The notes below the pieces were generated by a model, which was given only the letters and a program-made list of their open reading frames with translations, had not been told where the DNA came from and ran no database searches. DNA of 7,334 bases from Methylibium sp964622685 (lineage in GTDB: Bacteria > Pseudomonadota > Gammaproteobacteria > Burkholderiales > Burkholderiaceae_C), in assembly GCA_964622685.1 (NCBI GenBank), contig CAZUUU010000168.1, positions 1 through 7,334 of the forward strand, written 5' to 3'. Position numbers and translations under genes: made by a program. Numbering within the stretch: the stretch's first letter is position 1; each line of letters begins with the position of its first letter. Positions 1 to 6,076 of the stretch are shown piece after piece.

Positions 1-71
1 GGGAACACGCGGTCGTTCGTCACAGGCGCAATGACCCCGGCGGCAAGGCGCCGCCACGCTGCGCGAAACAT
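1..71 (-). CDS. Possible start of a leftward gene running off the left edge (unrecognised)
   Basis: On the minus strand an ATG at 71-69 opens a frame that stays open to base 1. It gives about 23 residues beginning MFRAAWRRLAAGVIAPVTND. An in-frame stop lies a little upstream of this ATG, so the start would be the ATG or the GTG four codons before it. A basic N-terminus followed by a short apolar stretch is visible. No good Shine-Dalgarno sequence precedes either start, and the fragment is too short to assign to a family. It may be the first codons of a real neighbour or a chance open frame. Confidence 0.2.
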   Translation of the reverse strand, partial: MFRAAWRRLAAGVIAPVTNDRVF

Positions 72-703
72 GGCCGCGACCACAGTTGGCCGCGGCTACC
101 GATGCGCTCTGGCCGATGCGGTGGACTGTCGAGTCCAGGGAATCGCACCGACGGGCCTTGCCGTCCGGGCCACCCGCCCGTGGTCAGTCTTGTTCTTCAT
201 GCAGCTGTCTCCGGCTCTTGGGCATGCCGCACGCGCGGCGTCCGCTCGGGCCATGCCCGATTTAGGCTATATCGGTTGTTGCGGCGAGCGCTTAAGCCAA
301 CCTGAACGGCAGCCACGAAACCGCGAAGGTCGCGATTCAGATCGCCATCCCGCGTGACGTCGTGCACACAGGTGACCGATCCCACTCAACAAGCGCTAAG
401 CGCCGAGCACGTGCAACTGATGTCGCCTCGGCAGATGCCGTGCAGGCGTCAGAGGCTGGGCGGCCTGCCTGAGCCTCGTATGCTTTGGCAGGTGGCGATA
501 TCGAGGTCCTCAGCACGCCGGCGAGGGCTCCGAGTTGGCCTTGCCCCTGCCTGCCGGCACGCGGCCTCGACCTCGGAGCGCCGCGTTCGACCGGCGCGAA
601 ACGGGGTCAGCGTCCCGAACGTACCCGCAGCCTCAGAGAATGGCCGCGGGCCGCCGCGCTCCCAGGCGCACATCGGCCCGGGCACGCGGCGAGCCCTGCG
701 CGA
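72..703. other. Stretch with no convincing gene
   Basis: About 630 bases separate the left edge from the stop codon of the lipoprotein gene. Open frames exist on both strands, but their products are rich in Arg, Pro and Cys, lack coherent domains, and show none of the third-position G/C bias of the real genes in this window. Small inverted repeats occur: TGGACT/AGTCCA at 122-137 around a GTCG loop, and GACGG/CCGTC at 150-165. No tRNA, rRNA, insertion sequence or T-tailed terminator was recognised. The 3' end of the lipoprotein gene has GC-rich inverted repeats around 641-655 on the transcript side but no following U run, so no intrinsic terminator is called. Confidence 0.6.
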
Positions 704-1759
704 TCAGTCGCGCTCGACCTTGGCGGCAGTGATCACACCGTTCAGCAGCGTGCCCTTCACTTCCACGAACTGCCCCACGGCGAGCTGCACGGAAGTCACG
801 TCCTTGAACACGGTCGTGGCGTCGTGACGCACGGTCACCGAGGTCAGCGAGACGCCAGCGTACTCGATCTTGTACACGCTCATGTCGAACTCACCGGCGC
901 GCACCGCCGTGACGGTGCCCTTGGCTTCCAGGAACACCGCGCCCGTGACCGGCGGCGTGGCGCCGGGCGAACTGACGCCGGGCGCCGGGTAGGCGCTTGC
1001 GCAGGCCCCCTCGAGCTCCAGTTGCACCGGCACGAGCACACCCGAGGCATTGACGTAGCCCTTCACCTCGACCGGCGCGCCGGCCAGCAGGCAGGACGCC
1101 GAGCCCTTCTTGAAGTAGGCCGCGCCGATGTCCAGCGACAGCTGCGCGCCGCGCGTCGCGCCCGGCAGGCGCTCGACGTGGTCGGCGGTGATGACAACGA
1201 CGTTGCCGGTGACGCTGACCACCCGACCCTTGACCTCGGCATAGGCGCTGTCATGCGAGCCGTAGCTGCCATCGTCCGACTTGGCGGCCCCTTCGATCTC
1301 GACCACCGAGGCGATCCAGGTGCTGCCCTGCTGCTGCAGGTAAGCCTCGACCTTGACGCCCGGGCGGACCAGCGCCGCGCTGCCGCGCTTGAACACGGCG
1401 GCGGCAATGTCGAAGGTGAGCGGGCCGACGGCCGATGAGTGCTTGCTCGCCTCGATGTCGGCCGTGACCAGGGTGCCGTTGACTGCCGTTACCCGGCCTT
1501 CGACCTTGGTCAGGCCAGCGGCGGATGACGAGGACTTGTCTTCGATGGCGCGGGCCGTGAACTGGAGGCCGTCGGCTCCCTGGCCCGTGACAGCGCCGTA
1601 GACCTCGACCGTGTCACCGGCAACCGGGCGCCAGGTGGCGCTGCTCCGCGAGACGAAGACCGTGTTGGTGTCGATCGTGAACGTCCGCTGGCCGTAGTGC
1701 CGCGTGTTCAAGACGATGCTGTTCGCCGAGATCGACATCACGCTGCCCTTGACCTCGGC
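704..1759 (-). repeat. Four degenerate protein modules (DUF5666-like) within the lipoprotein
   Basis: The modules lie at about residues 191-263, 275-347, 363-441 and 466-541. Opening motifs are AEVKGSVMSI, TKVEGRVTAV, AEVKGRVVSV and LEAKGTVTAV. Central motifs include DIAAAVFKRGSAA and DIGAAYFKKGSAS in modules two and three, with DTNTVF and DATTVF as equivalents in one and four. Closing strands are VEVYG, VEAYL, VEVKG and VEVKG. Modules two and three are the closest pair. The repetition is at protein level and I saw no long identical DNA repeats, which suggests old duplication. Confidence 0.75.
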
Positions 1760-2329
1760 ATAGCGCTCGCTCCAGCCCGAGTAATCGTCGTCGCCGGCCA
1801 GGCGCACGGCCGGCGTCAAGGTGTTGCCCTGCAGCGTGAAGCGCGGCAGATCGAAGTCCAGCGTCAGCACGCCCGAGTCGCGCCTCCATCCCTCGATGCG
1901 CACCTCGATGTAGCCGCCGGGCGCGGCCAGCGTCACGTCGCGCAGGGTTCCGTTGAGCTGCTGGATGCGAGCGGCGGAGCCGACGTGCACGCGCAGCGCC
2001 GTCGCGTCGGCAGGGATGGTGGGCGTACCCATCAACGCACCGGTGCGCTTGAGCATGGGGACGTTGACCAGTTGCGGCGGATCGAAGCTCACCAGGTCCA
2101 CCTCGCCCGCGGGCGTGACGGCCGACACCTTGGTGACCGTGATCCAGACCGCGTCGTGGTCGGACGCGAAATCGTCGGTGAAGTACAACGCCGTGGCCCT
2201 CTGGGCCGAGGCCTGCGGCACGCTGCTCCCGCCGCCGCCCCCGCAGGCGACCATCGTGGCCGCGAGCGCGAAGCCGATCGCGGGTACCGCCAAGCGGCGC
2301 GGCCACCGGCCCGTTCGTTGAGCTTGCAT
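704..2329 (-). CDS. Lipoprotein with DUF4382-like domain and four DUF5666-like repeats
   Basis: This is a 541-residue protein of unknown biochemical function, predicted to be anchored at the cell envelope. Residues 1-28 form a lipoprotein signal peptide: basic start with RR at 11-12, hydrophobic core, and lipobox MVAC ending at Cys29, followed by five Gly. Residues 45-175 resemble DUF4382, with beta-strand pattern VWITVTKVS, a VDLVSFD segment, IPADATALRVHVG and LTLDFDLPRF. Residues 191-541 hold four related modules of about 75 residues in the DUF5666 style, each opening with an (E/K)V(K/E)G-V-like motif and closing with VEVKG-like strands. Cys413 and Cys443 in or just after module three could form a disulfide. 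The ATG at 2329 is chosen because AAGGAG lies 6 nt upstream and the signal peptide begins there; an in-frame ATG at 2386 would put a polar stretch before it. The gene is divergent from the PepSY operon and shares its promoter region. The domain naming is from pattern memory, not a search. Confidence 0.85.
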   Translation of the reverse strand: MQAQRTGRWPRRLAVPAIGFALAATMVACGGGGGSSVPQASAQRATALYFTDDFASDHDAVWITVTKVSAVTPAGEVDLVSFDPPQLVNVPMLKRTGALMGTPTIPADATALRVHVGSAARIQQLNGTLRDVTLAAPGGYIEVRIEGWRRDSGVLTLDFDLPRFTLQGNTLTPAVRLAGDDDYSGWSERYAEVKGSVMSISANSIVLNTRHYGQRTFTIDTNTVFVSRSSATWRPVAGDTVEVYGAVTGQGADGLQFTARAIEDKSSSSAAGLTKVEGRVTAVNGTLVTADIEASKHSSAVGPLTFDIAAAVFKRGSAALVRPGVKVEAYLQQQGSTWIASVVEIEGAAKSDDGSYGSHDSAYAEVKGRVVSVTGNVVVITADHVERLPGATRGAQLSLDIGAAYFKKGSASCLLAGAPVEVKGYVNASGVLVPVQLELEGACASAYPAPGVSSPGATPPVTGAVFLEAKGTVTAVRAGEFDMSVYKIEYAGVSLTSVTVRHDATTVFKDVTSVQLAVGQFVEVKGTLLNGVITAAKVERD

Positions 2330-2335
2330 GTTGAT

Positions 2336-2341
2336 CTCCTT
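2336..2341 (-). promoter_or_regulatory. Ribosome binding site of the lipoprotein gene
   Basis: On the minus strand AAGGAG is followed by ATCAAC and then ATG at 2329. The near-consensus sequence and 6-nt spacing decide this start over the upstream in-frame ATG at 2386. Confidence 0.8.
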
Positions 2342-2413
2342 GTGTTGACGAAAGGCAGCGCCGCGGCGCCGCATACCTGGCGGCAACCGGGTCTGGTCGC
2401 CACGCTCGGACGC

Positions 2414-2445
2414 ATGGTCGAAGTCGCTACTGAACCGAAGCTGAA
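2414..2445 (-). promoter_or_regulatory. Predicted response-regulator box plus -10 element, facing the lipoprotein gene
   Basis: Read on the minus strand, 2445-2430 is TTCAGCTTCGGTTCAG, two TTCAG half-sites whose starts are 11 bp apart, the helical-turn spacing used by OmpR/PhoB-class regulators. Ten bases further comes GACCAT (2419-2414), a possible -10. A -35 hexamer at 17-bp spacing would fall inside the box, as expected for an activator that replaces a weak -35. Transcription would begin near 2407, leaving a leader of about 78 nt. The assignment to the regulator encoded in this operon is inference. Confidence 0.5.
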
Positions 2446-2503
2446 GGGACGATGCCGGGCGTGTAAACGAACGTAGCGCGGTGGACGCGCGGCGAAACGC
2501 GCG

Positions 2504-2535
2504 TTCAGGTTCGCTTCACGTGGAGGCGCAACGAT
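2504..2535 (+). promoter_or_regulatory. Predicted response-regulator box plus -10 element, facing the PepSY operon
   Basis: Bases 2504-2519 are TTCAGGTTCGCTTCAC, matching the opposite-strand box at 2430-2445 in 13 of 16 positions. The half-sites start 11 bp apart. Ten bases after the box is AACGAT (2530-2535), a possible -10 that shares ACSAT with the one on the other side. Transcription would begin near 2542, about 26 nt before the PepSY start. The operon encodes an OmpR-class regulator, so autoregulation is the simplest reading. Confidence 0.5.
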
Positions 2536-2567
2536 CCTGGCCTGTTCGCTCGCCGATGGAGATCTCG

Positions 2568-2825
2568 ATGTTCCGGAACGTGCTTCTCGCTTTCGCCGCC
2601 GTGGCCGCCGCCAGCGTCGCCATGGCCGGCACCAAGTGCCCGGCTGTCCCCAAGGCTCAATGGCAGCCGGTCCAGATGCTGGAGAAGAAGCTGGCCGACC
2701 AGGGCTGGACAGTTCGCAGGGTCAAGGTCGAGGGCAGTTGCTACGAGGTTTACGGCGTCGATGCTCAAGGCCAGCGGGTCGAGACCTACTTCAACCCGCA
2801 GACCCTGGAGCCGGTGCATCAATGA
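2568..2825 (+). CDS. Small secreted PepSY-domain protein
   Basis: The product has 85 residues. Residues 1-20 form a signal peptide ending AMA, so the mature protein would be about 65 residues in the periplasm. Residues about 32-83 match the PepSY fold: an amphipathic helix (VQMLEKKLADQGW), then strands VRRVKVEGSCYEVYG and a QRVETYFNPQTLEPV ending. The pattern of a DxxGxRVExYFxPxT tail is typical of single-domain PepSY proteins (PepSY_2 type). Cys24 and Cys58 are the only cysteines in the mature part and could pair. The ATG at 2568 is preferred because GGAG stands 6 nt upstream and the signal peptide begins there; the in-frame ATG at 2556 has no comparable site. Such small PepSY genes often sit beside QseBC/PmrAB-like pairs and b-type cytochromes, as here. 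A role as periplasmic modulator or sensor accessory is inference. Confidence 0.88.
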   Translation: MFRNVLLAFAAVAAASVAMAGTKCPAVPKAQWQPVQMLEKKLADQGWTVRRVKVEGSCYEVYGVDAQGQRVETYFNPQTLEPVHQ

Positions 2826-3376
2826 GGACCAGCCTGCAGCGCGACTGGGTCAAAGTCTGGGATCCGCTGGTGCGCTCGCTGCACTGGTCCCTGGTGATCG
2901 GTGTGGCCTTGGCGTGGCTCACAGGGGACGAGATGAAGCTGCTGCATGAATGGGCCGGCTATGCCGCGCTCGCGATCGTCGGCGTGCGCCTGGTTTGGGG
3001 CGCCATCGGGACCCGGTATGCGCGGTTCACCCAGTTCATCCATGGGCCGAAGGCGGTCGCCGGGTATGCGAAGGATGTGGTGGCGGGCACGTCACCCCGA
3101 CACCTCGGCCACAACCCGCTGGGCGGCTGGATGGTGTCGGCCCTGCTGACCACGCTGTTGGCCCTGGGCGCCAGCGGATGGATGATGACGCTGGACCCGT
3201 ACTTCGGCGAGGAGTGGCTCGAACAAGTGCACGAAGTGCTCGCCAATGGGCTGCTCGGCCTGCTGACCCTGCATGTCGCGGGGGCGGTTCTCACCGGCTT
3301 GGAGCACCGCGAGAACCTCGTCGCGGCGATGTTGAGCGGCCGCAAGCGGCCGCCCACCGGCACCGACGTTGCATGA
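2822..3376 (+). CDS. Cytochrome b561-family membrane cytochrome b
   Basis: This is a 184-residue integral membrane protein expected to carry b-type heme and move electrons in the inner membrane. Four hydrophobic segments lie at about 20-36, 44-62, 101-121 and 138-160. Candidate axial heme ligands are His21 (VRSLHWSLV, start of helix one), His42 (LLHEWAGY, before helix two), His137 (QVHEVLANG) and His151 (LTLHVAGAV), the layout of the cytochrome b561/hydrogenase cytochrome b group. The loop motif GHNPLGGWM before helix three is characteristic of members that work with small c-type cytochromes or PepSY proteins. The ATG overlaps the PepSY stop as ATGA, with a GGAG 11 nt upstream, so translation is probably coupled. 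The electron donor and acceptor are not visible; no c-type CXXCH protein is encoded in the window. Confidence 0.9.
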   Translation: MRTSLQRDWVKVWDPLVRSLHWSLVIGVALAWLTGDEMKLLHEWAGYAALAIVGVRLVWGAIGTRYARFTQFIHGPKAVAGYAKDVVAGTSPRHLGHNPLGGWMVSALLTTLLALGASGWMMTLDPYFGEEWLEQVHEVLANGLLGLLTLHVAGAVLTGLEHRENLVAAMLSGRKRPPTGTDVA

Positions 3377-4074
3377 GCCGCAGCCCCTTCCACCGCGAAC
3401 GCCACAAGGCAGGCCGTGCTGCTTGGCTGCGCGCCTGCGTGCTCGGTGCCAACGACGGCATCGTGTCAACCGCCAGCCTGGTGATGGGCGTGGCCGCGGC
3501 CTCGGCATCCCGTCCGGCGGTACTCCTCGCCGGAACGGCCGGGCTCGTCGCTGGCGCATTGTCGATGGCCGCGGGCGAGTACGTTTCCGTGCGCTCGCAG
3601 GCCGACGCCGAGGCTGCCGACCTCGACACCGAGCGGGCGGAGCTGGCCGCCGACGGCACGGGCGAACTCGCCGAACTGACCACGCTCTACGTCCGTCGCG
3701 GACTCGACCCCTGGCTGGCCCATGAAGTGGCCGTCGAACTCACGCGGCACGATGCTCTCGGGGCCCATGCACGCGACGAGCTCGGCCTTCACCCGGCATG
3801 GACGGCACGCCCCTACCAGGCGGCCGCCGTCTCGGCAGTCAGCTTCGCAGCGGGTGCCGCCTTGCCGCTCGCGGTGGTCGTAGCAGCGCCGGCGGCGCAG
3901 GTCTCGGCGCTCGTCGTTCCCACGACCTTGCTCGCGCTCGGTGTGCTTGGAGCCGGGGCGGCCCGACTCGGCGGCGCGCCGCCGATGCGGGGCGCGCTCC
4001 GGGTGGTGGTCTGGGGTGCTGCTGCCATGCTCGTCACCGGCCTGGCCGGTGCCTTGGTTCCAATGGGGGTGTGA
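3373..4074 (+). CDS. VIT1/CCC1-family metal ion transporter
   Basis: The product has 233 residues, the usual size of bacterial VIT-family proteins, which move Fe2+ or Mn2+ across membranes. Helix one contains the signature GANDGIVSTASLVMGV (25-40) with Asp28. Helix two contains GTAGLVAGALSMAAGEYVSV (54-73) with Met65 and Glu69, matching conserved ion-path positions of the family. Residues 74-140 are an acidic, helical cytoplasmic segment (ADAEAADLDTERAEL, GELAELTTLYVRRGLDP, HDALGAHARDELG) corresponding to the metal-binding domain. Three more membrane helices follow at about 147-171, 176-198 and 207-229. The start overlaps the cytochrome stop as ATGA. Placement beside a b-type cytochrome and a two-component pair points to metal or redox homeostasis. 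The ion and direction of transport cannot be told from sequence. Confidence 0.9.
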   Translation: MSRSPFHRERHKAGRAAWLRACVLGANDGIVSTASLVMGVAAASASRPAVLLAGTAGLVAGALSMAAGEYVSVRSQADAEAADLDTERAELAADGTGELAELTTLYVRRGLDPWLAHEVAVELTRHDALGAHARDELGLHPAWTARPYQAAAVSAVSFAAGAALPLAVVVAAPAAQVSALVVPTTLLALGVLGAGAARLGGAPPMRGALRVVVWGAAAMLVTGLAGALVPMGV

Positions 4075-4727
4075 TGCGACTGCTGCTGCTCGAGGACGAC
4101 CGCATTCTGGGTGAGGGCCTGCGCGCCTACCTGTCAGGCGAAGGCCATGTCGTCGACTGGTGTCAACGCATCAGCGAGATCATCGCCTTGCGCAATGAGC
4201 CTTACGACGTGTTGCTCGTCGATTGGCAGTTGCCCGATGGATCGGGCCTGGACTGGGTCCGCTCGATCCGTGCCCATGGCGTGACCACGCCGGTGTTGAT
4301 CCTGACGGCGCGCGACCTGCTCAGCGACCGTGTACGCGGCCTGGACACCGGAGCCGACGACTACATCGTCAAGCCCTTCGATCCCGAGGAGCTGGCTGCG
4401 CGCATCCGGGCCGTGCGCCGCCGCGTCGCTGGGGCCGCGACGTCGGTGCTGAGCTTCGGCCCGGTGGATCTCGACATGGCCGCGCGCATCGCGTCGGTCG
4501 ACGGCACCGATGCCGAACTGACGTCGCGCGAGTGGGCGCTGGTCGAGGCGCTGGCCTTGCGCGCGGGCCGATACGTCGCCAAGCCCGATCTCGAAGCCTT
4601 GATGCTGGGCATGGATGGGGAAGTCAGCAGCAACGCGCTGGAAGTGCATGTGTCCAACATCCGCCGCAAGCTGGGCCGCGACTTCATCGAGACGGCTCGC
4701 GGCATGGGCTACCGGGTCGCCACGTGA
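4074..4727 (+). CDS. OmpR/PhoB-class response regulator (QseB/PmrA-like)
   Basis: This 217-residue transcription factor has a receiver domain at 1-118 and a winged-helix DNA-binding domain at about 124-216. Receiver residues are all present: acidic pair Asp8-Asp9, phospho-acceptor Asp50 (LLVDWQLPDGSG), Thr78 (LILTAR) and Lys100-Pro101 (IVKPFDPEEL). The recognition helix region reads NALEVHVSNIRRKLG (187-201), followed by the wing IETARGMGYRV. It should be phosphorylated by the kinase encoded next and bind tandem half-sites 11 bp apart, as seen at 2430-2445 and 2504-2519. The start shares one base with the VIT stop (TGATG), with a weak G-run 4 nt upstream, so translation is probably coupled. 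Orthology to QseB or PmrA cannot be settled by eye, so no symbol is given. Confidence 0.93.
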   Translation: MRLLLLEDDRILGEGLRAYLSGEGHVVDWCQRISEIIALRNEPYDVLLVDWQLPDGSGLDWVRSIRAHGVTTPVLILTARDLLSDRVRGLDTGADDYIVKPFDPEELAARIRAVRRRVAGAATSVLSFGPVDLDMAARIASVDGTDAELTSREWALVEALALRAGRYVAKPDLEALMLGMDGEVSSNALEVHVSNIRRKLGRDFIETARGMGYRVAT

Positions 4728-6076
4728 ACGGCCTTCCGACCATTCGGGCGCGCCTTTCGATGGCGCTGGTCGCGGTGTCGCTGGCTTGGGGTGCCGCAGT
4801 GTCGGTCGCGGTGTGGTTGACCGTGAGGCACGAGGTTGACGAGTTGATGGACACGACCTTGCAGGAGTCCGCCGAGATCCTCTACGGCTTGCTGCAAGCC
4901 GGCGATGGCCGTTGGCTGGCCGAAGGCGGAGGCGCGCTGCCCGCCACGCCGCACGACGAGCGACTGGTCTGGCAGATCGTGACCGTCGATGGCCAGGTAC
5001 TGGCCCGGTCCTACCGCGCGCCCGCGGCGGCGCTGGCTCGAGCGGCAACCCGCGGCTGGACCGATGCCGGCGACACCTGGCGCGTATTCGCCCTGCCCTT
5101 CGCCAGCGGCGGCCGGATGCTTTATGTCGCCCAAGCCGGCGCCGAGCGCCGCGAAGCCCGGCTGGAAGTCGCGAAGTTCACGGCCAGCAGCGCCCTGCTG
5201 GTCGGCCTGCTGTGCGCGGTCTGGCTGCGCTCACGGGTAGCGGTCGAACTCGATCCCATCACCGAAATGTCGGCCTCGGTCGATCGCTTCGAGCCAGGAG
5301 ACACTGCCGCCGAACTGCCTATGCCGCGACGCGGTGAACTGGTGCCGATGCACCGGGCGATCGTTGATCTGGCGCATCGGCTTTCGCAACGCATCGCCAA
5401 CGAGCGAGCGTTCGCAGCGCATGCGGCGCACGCCTTGCGGACACCTCTGGCGGGCATGGTCACCCAACTCGCCGTGGCACAGCGCTTGGCAGGAGGCGCC
5501 GTGCGATCACATCTGGACCAAACGCGGGAAGCAGCCGACCGCCTGCAGCGCGTGGTCGCGGCGCTGTTGACAATGTTTCGAAGCGGGAGCGAGCCGCGCT
5601 TGCGGACGGCGCACTTGCGCGACCTCCTGGGGCATGTGCGCTTTGGCAAGATGCAAGTCGATGTCGAAGACAACGCCATCGTGCGCGTCGATCCCGACCT
5701 GATGGCGGCGGCGCTGATCAACCTGCTCGACAACGCGTCCCGACTGGGGGCGACCCGTACGGTCGTGAGTTTTCATGCTCCTACCCAATCGATCCGCGTG
5801 ACGGACGACGGCCCGAGCATGACGGAAGCCAAGCGCGAGGAGCTTCAATCCGCGATCAACGATCAGGACTACGAAGATCACACGGGCTTGGGCTTGATGC
5901 TCGCGGACCTGGTGGCGCGCGCCCATGGCGGCCATCTCTACCTGCGCCCCATGGCTCGCGGCTGCGTGGTCGAGATTCACCTGGGCGATACCCAGGATCG
6001 GCTCACCCCCGAGCGAGGTACCGGCGCGCACTCCATCAAGCTCTCCTCGGACCACGACGATGATCGAAAAGCATGA
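4724..6076 (+). CDS. Membrane sensor histidine kinase (QseC/PmrB-like)
   Basis: The product has 450 residues. Helix one is at about 11-33, a periplasmic sensor region at 34-152 resembles the 2CSK_N type (RHEVDELMDTTLQESAEILY), and helix two is at 153-169. A short linker leads to the dimerisation domain with the H-box FAAHAAHALRTPLAG; the phospho-accepting residue should be His236. ATP-binding landmarks are the N-box LINLLDNAS (331-339), G1 VTDDGPSM (359-366) and G2 TGLGLMLADLVARAHGG (387-403). Oddities: the acid normally following the H-box His is Ala237, the usual GPG of G1 is GPS, the first Gly of GxGLGL is His386, and no clear F-box is seen. The GTG at 4724 is preferred because it forms a GTGA overlap with the regulator stop and leaves two Arg before helix one; ATG at 4760 would start inside the helix. 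A charged 30-residue tail follows the catalytic domain. Confidence 0.9.
   Translation: MNGLPTIRARLSMALVAVSLAWGAAVSVAVWLTVRHEVDELMDTTLQESAEILYGLLQAGDGRWLAEGGGALPATPHDERLVWQIVTVDGQVLARSYRAPAAALARAATRGWTDAGDTWRVFALPFASGGRMLYVAQAGAERREARLEVAKFTASSALLVGLLCAVWLRSRVAVELDPITEMSASVDRFEPGDTAAELPMPRRGELVPMHRAIVDLAHRLSQRIANERAFAAHAAHALRTPLAGMVTQLAVAQRLAGGAVRSHLDQTREAADRLQRVVAALLTMFRSGSEPRLRTAHLRDLLGHVRFGKMQVDVEDNAIVRVDPDLMAAALINLLDNASRLGATRTVVSFHAPTQSIRVTDDGPSMTEAKREELQSAINDQDYEDHTGLGLMLADLVARAHGGHLYLRPMARGCVVEIHLGDTQDRLTPERGTGAHSIKLSSDHDDDRKA

Noticed and set aside
261..273. TATATC-like -10 in the gene-free stretch
   Set aside because: No -35 match at 16-18 bp spacing and no gene downstream for it to serve.
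354..827. Plus-strand open frame spanning the gene-free stretch
   Set aside because: No domain, no third-position bias, and its end overlaps the lipoprotein gene in antisense.
485..1438. Long plus-strand open frame antisense to the lipoprotein gene
   Set aside because: The product is Arg/His/Asp-rich without domains and is the complement of the well-supported lipoprotein; a typical high-GC shadow.
2358..2369. Perfect 12-bp palindrome GCGCCGCGGCGC in the leader of the lipoprotein gene
   Set aside because: Short and wholly G/C; expected at this base composition, with no supporting context as an operator.
1697..2476. Plus-strand open frame of 259 codons antisense to the lipoprotein 5' half
   Set aside because: Low-complexity Arg/His/Gly composition, no start signal, and it crosses the divergent promoter region.
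2485..2504. Inverted repeat ACGCGC/GCGCGT with an 8-nt loop before the operon box
   Set aside because: Could be an operator arm, but only six pairs of alternating G/C; no second copy on the other side to support it.
4134..5048. Minus-strand open frame of 304 codons across the regulator and kinase genes
   Set aside because: Its composition is that of an antisense shadow, and both plus-strand genes show full family motifs.
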